DNA from: Planctomycetaceae bacterium | Lineage (GTDB): Bacteria; Planctomycetota; Planctomycetia; Pirellulales; Thermoguttaceae | Reading direction: 5' to 3' | DNA: 9,320 nt | NCBI GenBank assembly: GCA_031259095.1 | Contig: JAIRLW010000548.1 | Span: 1 to 9,320, forward strand | Shown: in pieces, positions 6,826 to 9,320 of the stretch | Layout of the letters: every line of letters begins with the position of its first letter | How positions within the stretch are numbered: the first letter of the stretch is position 1 | Translations under genes and position numbers: made by a program | Notes under the pieces: generated by a model | What the model was told of the DNA's origin: nothing | The model's input: the letters and a program-made list of their open reading frames with translations, nothing else | Databases searched by the model: none

Positions 6826-6863
6826 CGGAAAAAAGGGGGGAATAAAGGTATTTCCTGTTACCG

Positions 6864-6908
6864 TAAAAAAACGGCAACGGACTGTTTTGACAGGCAATCC
6901 GTTGCCGT
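6864..6908 (-). terminator. Intrinsic-terminator-like hairpin in the porin leader
   Basis: An 11-bp perfect stem (ACGGCAACGGA at 6871-6881, TCCGTTGCCGT at 6898-6908) encloses a 16-base loop with a further CTGT/ACAG pairing. On the minus strand the stem is followed by seven T residues (6865-6871), the classical layout of a Rho-independent terminator. It lies only about 53 bp upstream of the porin GTG, so there is no room for a full promoter between them. It either ends transcripts arriving from the anfK side, 470 bp away, or acts as an attenuator for the porin. The base sequence right after the T-run (ACGGTAAC) can pair with the 3' arm of the stem (GTTGCCGT, one G-U pair), which offers an alternative fold. 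Confidence 0.8.
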
Positions 6909-6995
6909 AAATTTATTTCACGAAGTCAATTGGGGTTTGGGGTTCTGAATTTCCTTAGAGAACCTCTAAACATACTTGTTCCAAAAACAAATTAT

Positions 6996-7107
6996 TCGAT
7001 TTTATACCGTTTTCACTTTAAAACCGGTTTTATATTTTCGTTTAACTCCGCAATTTAATGTGTTTTTACATTTCAAAAAACGATTTTCAAAAGGGATAGG
7101 GTATAAT
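6996..7107 (+). repeat. Dispersed intergenic repeat, copy B
   Basis: The copy starts TCGATTTTATACCGTTTTC and includes the words TTTAAAACCGGTTTTAT, CGCAATTTAATGTGTTTTT and GGTATAAT at its right end. Against copy C (9091-9196, minus strand) it aligns over about 105 bp with very few gaps, roughly 70% identical by eye. Its first half also aligns with copy A at 4011-4064. It carries no coding sequence. It is framed by the inverted repeats at 6958-6970 and 7144-7156, an arrangement seen in miniature inverted-repeat elements. Confidence 0.75.
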
Positions 7108-7130
7108 CGATTTCAGTCGACTGAAATCGA
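7107..7130. promoter_or_regulatory. 24-bp perfect palindrome
   Basis: The left half TCGATTTCAGTC is followed directly by its exact reverse complement GACTGAAATCGA, with no spacer. Perfect 24-bp dyads without a loop are typical of sites for dimeric DNA-binding proteins rather than of RNA hairpins. It lies about 250 bp beyond the anfK stop codon and about 300 bp upstream of the porin start. No protein can be assigned to it. Confidence 0.6.
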
Positions 7131-7375
7131 AATAAAATTATTTTTTAGAGGTTCTCCTTATTATAAATTCTTAAAATATTATCATTGCGGCGATTATCTG
7201 TAAAAACCAAATATCTATTGGTCTATTGTCTATAAATTCGACAGATAAACTTTCCATGAACAGAAAGTTTAAGAAAAATTTCAAAAATTATTAAAGAGTC
7301 TCTATTATAAACGCAACGTATGGAGTAATACGAGCGACAGAAAAAGAATCCGTAACCGCTAAGGTTTACCCTAAC

Positions 7376-8764
7376 TTACCAAACATTGAGAACCCATTCT
7401 TTATTCTTTTTGTATTCCATGTCGGCGAAAAGAGTATTGGCAATCGTTTCGGCAAGGTAGGTTGCGCCCTTGTAACCCAACACCGGATTGCGATAAACGC
7501 CTGCACGGTCATAAACCGGAAATCCAACCCGAACCATCGGAATCCCATAATCAATCGAAACAAAACGTCCTTTGGAATGTCCCAAAATTAAATCCAACTT
7601 CAATCCTTTATTCTTAATCCTGTTTTCCAATTCCCATAAATCGGCGTTGGTAACAATTTCCATATCGAAATAGGCGTGTTCTTTTAAGGCTTTGAGTCGC
7701 GGGTCTTCGGCGTAATTTGAGTTATCGTCCCCCAAAAGCAGCAACACCGGCAACATCTCCAAATCCATACAAAATTCCGCAAGCCCGATTGCCAAATCAG
7801 GATTCGCATAAATTGCAACCCGTTTGTCCGCCAGAAACATGTGAACCAAATCCGTCAACGCATCAAGAGCAATTCCACGTTCACGAACAAGCGATTCGGG
7901 AATTGGTTTGCCGGTCATATCGCTCAAATGTTTCAAAAAAATATCCGTATTGCGAATGCCGACGGGAGTCGTACCAATCACCGCCGGAACGCCAAATTCT
8001 TTTTGCAAATACTCTGCCGCCTTGCCGCCTTCGTAACGGTTTAACGCAATTGTTCCAACCGCGTTGGCGGTATTGCGTAAATCGTCGATTGTCGTGTCGC
8101 CATGCGCAACCGTGTTGCCTGACGGCATCAGCGGCGCGTCGAAATTTTCGATTTCAAAAAGAATATTCGCGTCAATATCCATCGACTTCAGAAGATGCTT
8201 CAACTCACTCACATCACCGGGGTTGACCCAACCGGTGATAAGATTGATTTTGTTGACGGGTTGATCTTTTTTGGCAAAGAAACTCACGAAATCGCGCACA
8301 GCAATATCGTAACCGCTAATCATACTTCCGACAAAACTTGGCGTATGAATCGGAATGAGATGAACTTCGCGTCCGGCGAATTTTTCTTGAAGCAGTCCTT
8401 CGTTGAGTTTTCGGACAACTCCGTCGATGTCGTCGCCGATTACTTCGGTTGCGCAGGTTGAAATAATCGGGACAACTTTGACCTCTGGATAACGCATCAA
8501 AAGAACATCAACTGCTTCCTCAACTCGATTCAACGCTCCAAACACGGCGCCGTCTTCGTGCAACGAGGTTGACGCTAATTCGAAACTTTCCTTGAAATGT
8601 TGCGAAAACAAAAGCCGCACAAACATTACGCAACCTTGTCCGCCGTGAACGATTCCGATGCAATGTTTTATTCCGATACTTGCGTATTGTGCGCCGCATG
8701 GTTGGCAAGTAAAAATCGGATTGATAATTCCTGCTCGTTGGCGTTCTAAAATTTCACAAGTCAT
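7376..8764 (-). CDS. anfK: Iron-only nitrogenase FeFe protein beta subunit AnfK
   Basis: AnfK pairs with AnfD (and AnfG) to form the dinitrogenase of the molybdenum- and vanadium-free nitrogenase, which reduces N2 to ammonia with electrons from AnfH. The 462-residue protein matches characterised AnfK in length. It lacks the N-terminal extension of NifK and is similar to AnfK from end to end as I know the family: NPIFTCQPCGAQ, CIGIVHGGQGCVMFVR, SFELASTSLHEDGAVFG, HTPSFVGSMISGYD, LTGWVNPGD, LNRYEG, ERGIALDALTD, LLLLGDDNS, LILGHSKGRFVSIDYGIP and the C-terminus KNKEWVLNVW. Cys20, Cys45 and Cys104 are the P-cluster ligands. The frame is intact. The ATG has a strong ribosome binding site five bases upstream. 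It stands alone: no anfG precedes it and no anfO follows within the window. Confidence 0.95.
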   Translation of the reverse strand: MTCEILERQRAGIINPIFTCQPCGAQYASIGIKHCIGIVHGGQGCVMFVRLLFSQHFKESFELASTSLHEDGAVFGALNRVEEAVDVLLMRYPEVKVVPIISTCATEVIGDDIDGVVRKLNEGLLQEKFAGREVHLIPIHTPSFVGSMISGYDIAVRDFVSFFAKKDQPVNKINLITGWVNPGDVSELKHLLKSMDIDANILFEIENFDAPLMPSGNTVAHGDTTIDDLRNTANAVGTIALNRYEGGKAAEYLQKEFGVPAVIGTTPVGIRNTDIFLKHLSDMTGKPIPESLVRERGIALDALTDLVHMFLADKRVAIYANPDLAIGLAEFCMDLEMLPVLLLLGDDNSNYAEDPRLKALKEHAYFDMEIVTNADLWELENRIKNKGLKLDLILGHSKGRFVSIDYGIPMVRVGFPVYDRAGVYRNPVLGYKGATYLAETIANTLFADMEYKKNKEWVLNVW

Positions 8765-8769
8765 GTTGA

Positions 8770-8775
8770 CCTCCT
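8770..8775 (-). promoter_or_regulatory. Strong ribosome binding site of anfK
   Basis: Reading the minus strand, AGGAGG is followed by five bases (TCAAC) and the ATG at 8762-8764. It is one of only two clear Shine-Dalgarno sequences in the window (the other is the porin's), which suggests high expression of anfK when induced. Confidence 0.9.
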
Positions 8776-8957
8776 TTTTATGATATTGACGGGAATCTCT
8801 ATACTCGTCTCACTTGAGATTTTGGTTTTTGTTTTTTGATATGATTACGAAATATGCTGAAAACTCAAGTATAAAACGCTATCGGCATTTTATAAAAAAC
8901 CGAATTTCAAAGTGTGAACAGTATAAAAATATCATTTGCCAAAAGATTTTTAATTAA

Positions 8958-9015
8958 TTGTCCCATTAGTCCCTATCGTCTCTAAAATCCCTATAAAAAG
9001 GGATATTAGGGACAA
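8958..9015. repeat. Nested inverted repeat (GTCCC-type hairpin), second copy
   Basis: The outer arms are TTGTCCC (8958-8964) and GGGACAA (9009-9015); the inner arms are ATCCCT (8987-8992) and AGGGAT (8999-9004) with a six-base loop. The left part contains GTCCCATTAGTCCCTA, close to GTCCCATTTGTCCCTA in the structure at 1276-1345. It lies about 200 bp upstream of the anfK start, so it might be in the anfK leader or might be an unrelated dispersed element. Confidence 0.65.
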
Positions 9016-9090
9016 AGGATGTTGATTTTTCATAAAATGTTGTGGTTAAAAAACGAATTTTTAGAGGTCCCCTAACAGGTTTTAGTAATA

Positions 9091-9196
9091 GTTATACTTT
9101 AGTCCTTATAAAAATCGACTTTTTGAATAAAAAAACACCTTAAATTGCAGGATAAGCGAACATCTAAAGCGGGTTTTTAAAAGGAAAACGGTATAG
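9091..9196 (-). repeat. Dispersed intergenic repeat, copy C
   Basis: Reading the minus strand, this copy begins CTATACCGTTTTCC, continues with TTTTAAAAACCCGC, TGCAATTTAAGGTGTTTTTT and ATTCAAAAAGTCGATTTTT, and ends AGTATAAC. It aligns over its full length with copy B (6996-7107, plus strand). Copies B and C therefore form an inverted pair about 2 kb apart with anfK between them. Confidence 0.75.
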
Positions 9197-9320
9197 TAAT
9201 ACTGCACTTTCCTAAAAGTACGATAATAAATATGCTTAAATTTAAGGGTTTTATTAAGTGGTTTTGAATATTTGCCTTTTTGTAACTATTCAGTGGAATT
9301 TTTATTTTGTGATCAACTTC

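Larger units (their letters stand above)
6958..7156. mobile_element. Possible miniature inverted-repeat element
   Basis: Perfect 13-bp inverted repeats, GAGAACCTCTAAA at 6958-6970 and TTTAGAGGTTCTC at 7144-7156, enclose 173 bp that contain copy B of the dispersed repeat and a 24-bp palindrome. The TTTTTAGAGG word recurs at 9058-9067 near copy C and in weaker form at 32-38 and 3946-3960. No target-site duplication is evident. It codes for nothing. The element boundaries are inferred only from the inverted repeats. Confidence 0.4.
6878..7375. other. Intergenic region between porin and anfK: repeats, no gene
   Basis: No gene is supported here. In order it holds the terminator-like hairpin (to 6908), an inverted repeat pair GAGAACCTCTAAA (6958-6970) and TTTAGAGGTTCTC (7144-7156) that frames a segment of about 200 bp, and, inside that segment, copy B of the dispersed repeat (6996-7107) and a 24-bp perfect palindrome (7107-7130). 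A 9-bp stem follows (TAAACTTTC 7246-7254, GAAAGTTTA 7263-7271, loop of eight) without a U-run, on the 3' side of anfK. No anfO or other nitrogenase gene is present. Confidence 0.7.
8765..9320. other. Upstream region of anfK: no anfG, repeats and hairpin
   Basis: The 556 bp before anfK hold no recognisable gene. After the ribosome binding site come A/T-rich DNA, a GTCCC-type hairpin (8958-9015), a TTTTTAGAGG word (9058-9067), copy C of the dispersed repeat (9091-9196) and a 12-bp palindrome CTTAAATTTAAG (9235-9246). I found no sigma-54 (-24/-12) site and no convincing -35/-10 pair. On the minus strand one frame is open from the window edge to a TAA at 9177-9179, 47 codons, but its composition is that of A/T-rich non-coding DNA and it does not resemble AnfG. 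Confidence 0.65.

Noticed and set aside
6812..6877. N-terminal extension of the porin from the ATG at 6877
   Set aside because: It would place 22 charged and aromatic residues before the signal peptide and start inside the terminator-like hairpin; the GTG at 6809-6811 has a strong ribosome binding site.
7246..7271. 9-bp hairpin downstream of anfK as its terminator
   Set aside because: The stem is A/T-rich with an eight-base loop and there is no U-run after it on the anfK strand.
8765..8960. Sigma-54 promoter for anfK, with TTGGCAAATGATATTTT on the minus strand near 8930 as candidate
   Set aside because: The GG of a -24 element is present but the GC of the -12 element is missing at the required spacing.
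9177..9320. Minus-strand open frame entering from the window edge, as a possible anfG 3' end
   Set aside because: The 47 codons read as A/T-rich low-complexity sequence without AnfG features, and the frame ends inside the dispersed repeat.

Overview
The window looks like an AT-rich chromosomal segment of a Gram-negative bacterium, most likely of the phylum Planctomycetota. The evidence is the DUF58 protein, whose N-terminal half (HxxxRxFGxSVEF, YVPGDDPRSVDWKVW, DRLYVKQYE) matches the planctomycetal type I know, and a signal-peptide-bearing barrel protein of the OmpL-like BBP2 porin type that is common in that phylum. Several genes have no Shine-Dalgarno sequence, while anfK and the porin have very clear ones. 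No RNA gene, CRISPR array or intact transposase was found.

Layout: a CPBP-family membrane protease gene (65-787, +); about 600 bp without a convincing gene but rich in short repeats and hairpins; algH/yqgE (1406-1957, -) divergent from truA (2105-2905, +); a DUF58 gene (2913-3920, -) convergent with truA; a shortened AlbA_2/Schlafen-type gene (4066-4965, -) just downstream of yidD (4993-5271, -); a BBP2-type porin (5471-6811, -, GTG start) with a terminator-like hairpin in its leader; a gene-free stretch carrying a dispersed repeat and a 24-bp perfect palindrome; anfK, the beta subunit of iron-only nitrogenase (7376-8764, -); and about 550 bp of repeat-rich DNA to the window edge.

The key gene is anfK. 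It is 462 residues long, like characterised AnfK proteins, and keeps the three P-cluster cysteines. AnfK works with AnfD, AnfG and the reductase AnfH, normally from one anfHDGK operon, but here neither the 555 bp upstream nor the region downstream holds another anf gene. Instead anfK is bracketed by two inverted copies of a degenerate ~105-bp repeat. A third, partial copy lies directly beyond the premature end of the AlbA_2 gene. The genome therefore carries a small non-coding repeat family in the gaps between genes, and this family may have shaped the region.

The other genes are mostly unrelated housekeeping or envelope functions (tRNA pseudouridylation, membrane protein insertion, outer-membrane permeability) and do not form one pathway. 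An identical 18-nt CA-rich sequence sits directly before the start codons of truA and the DUF58 gene, which face each other.
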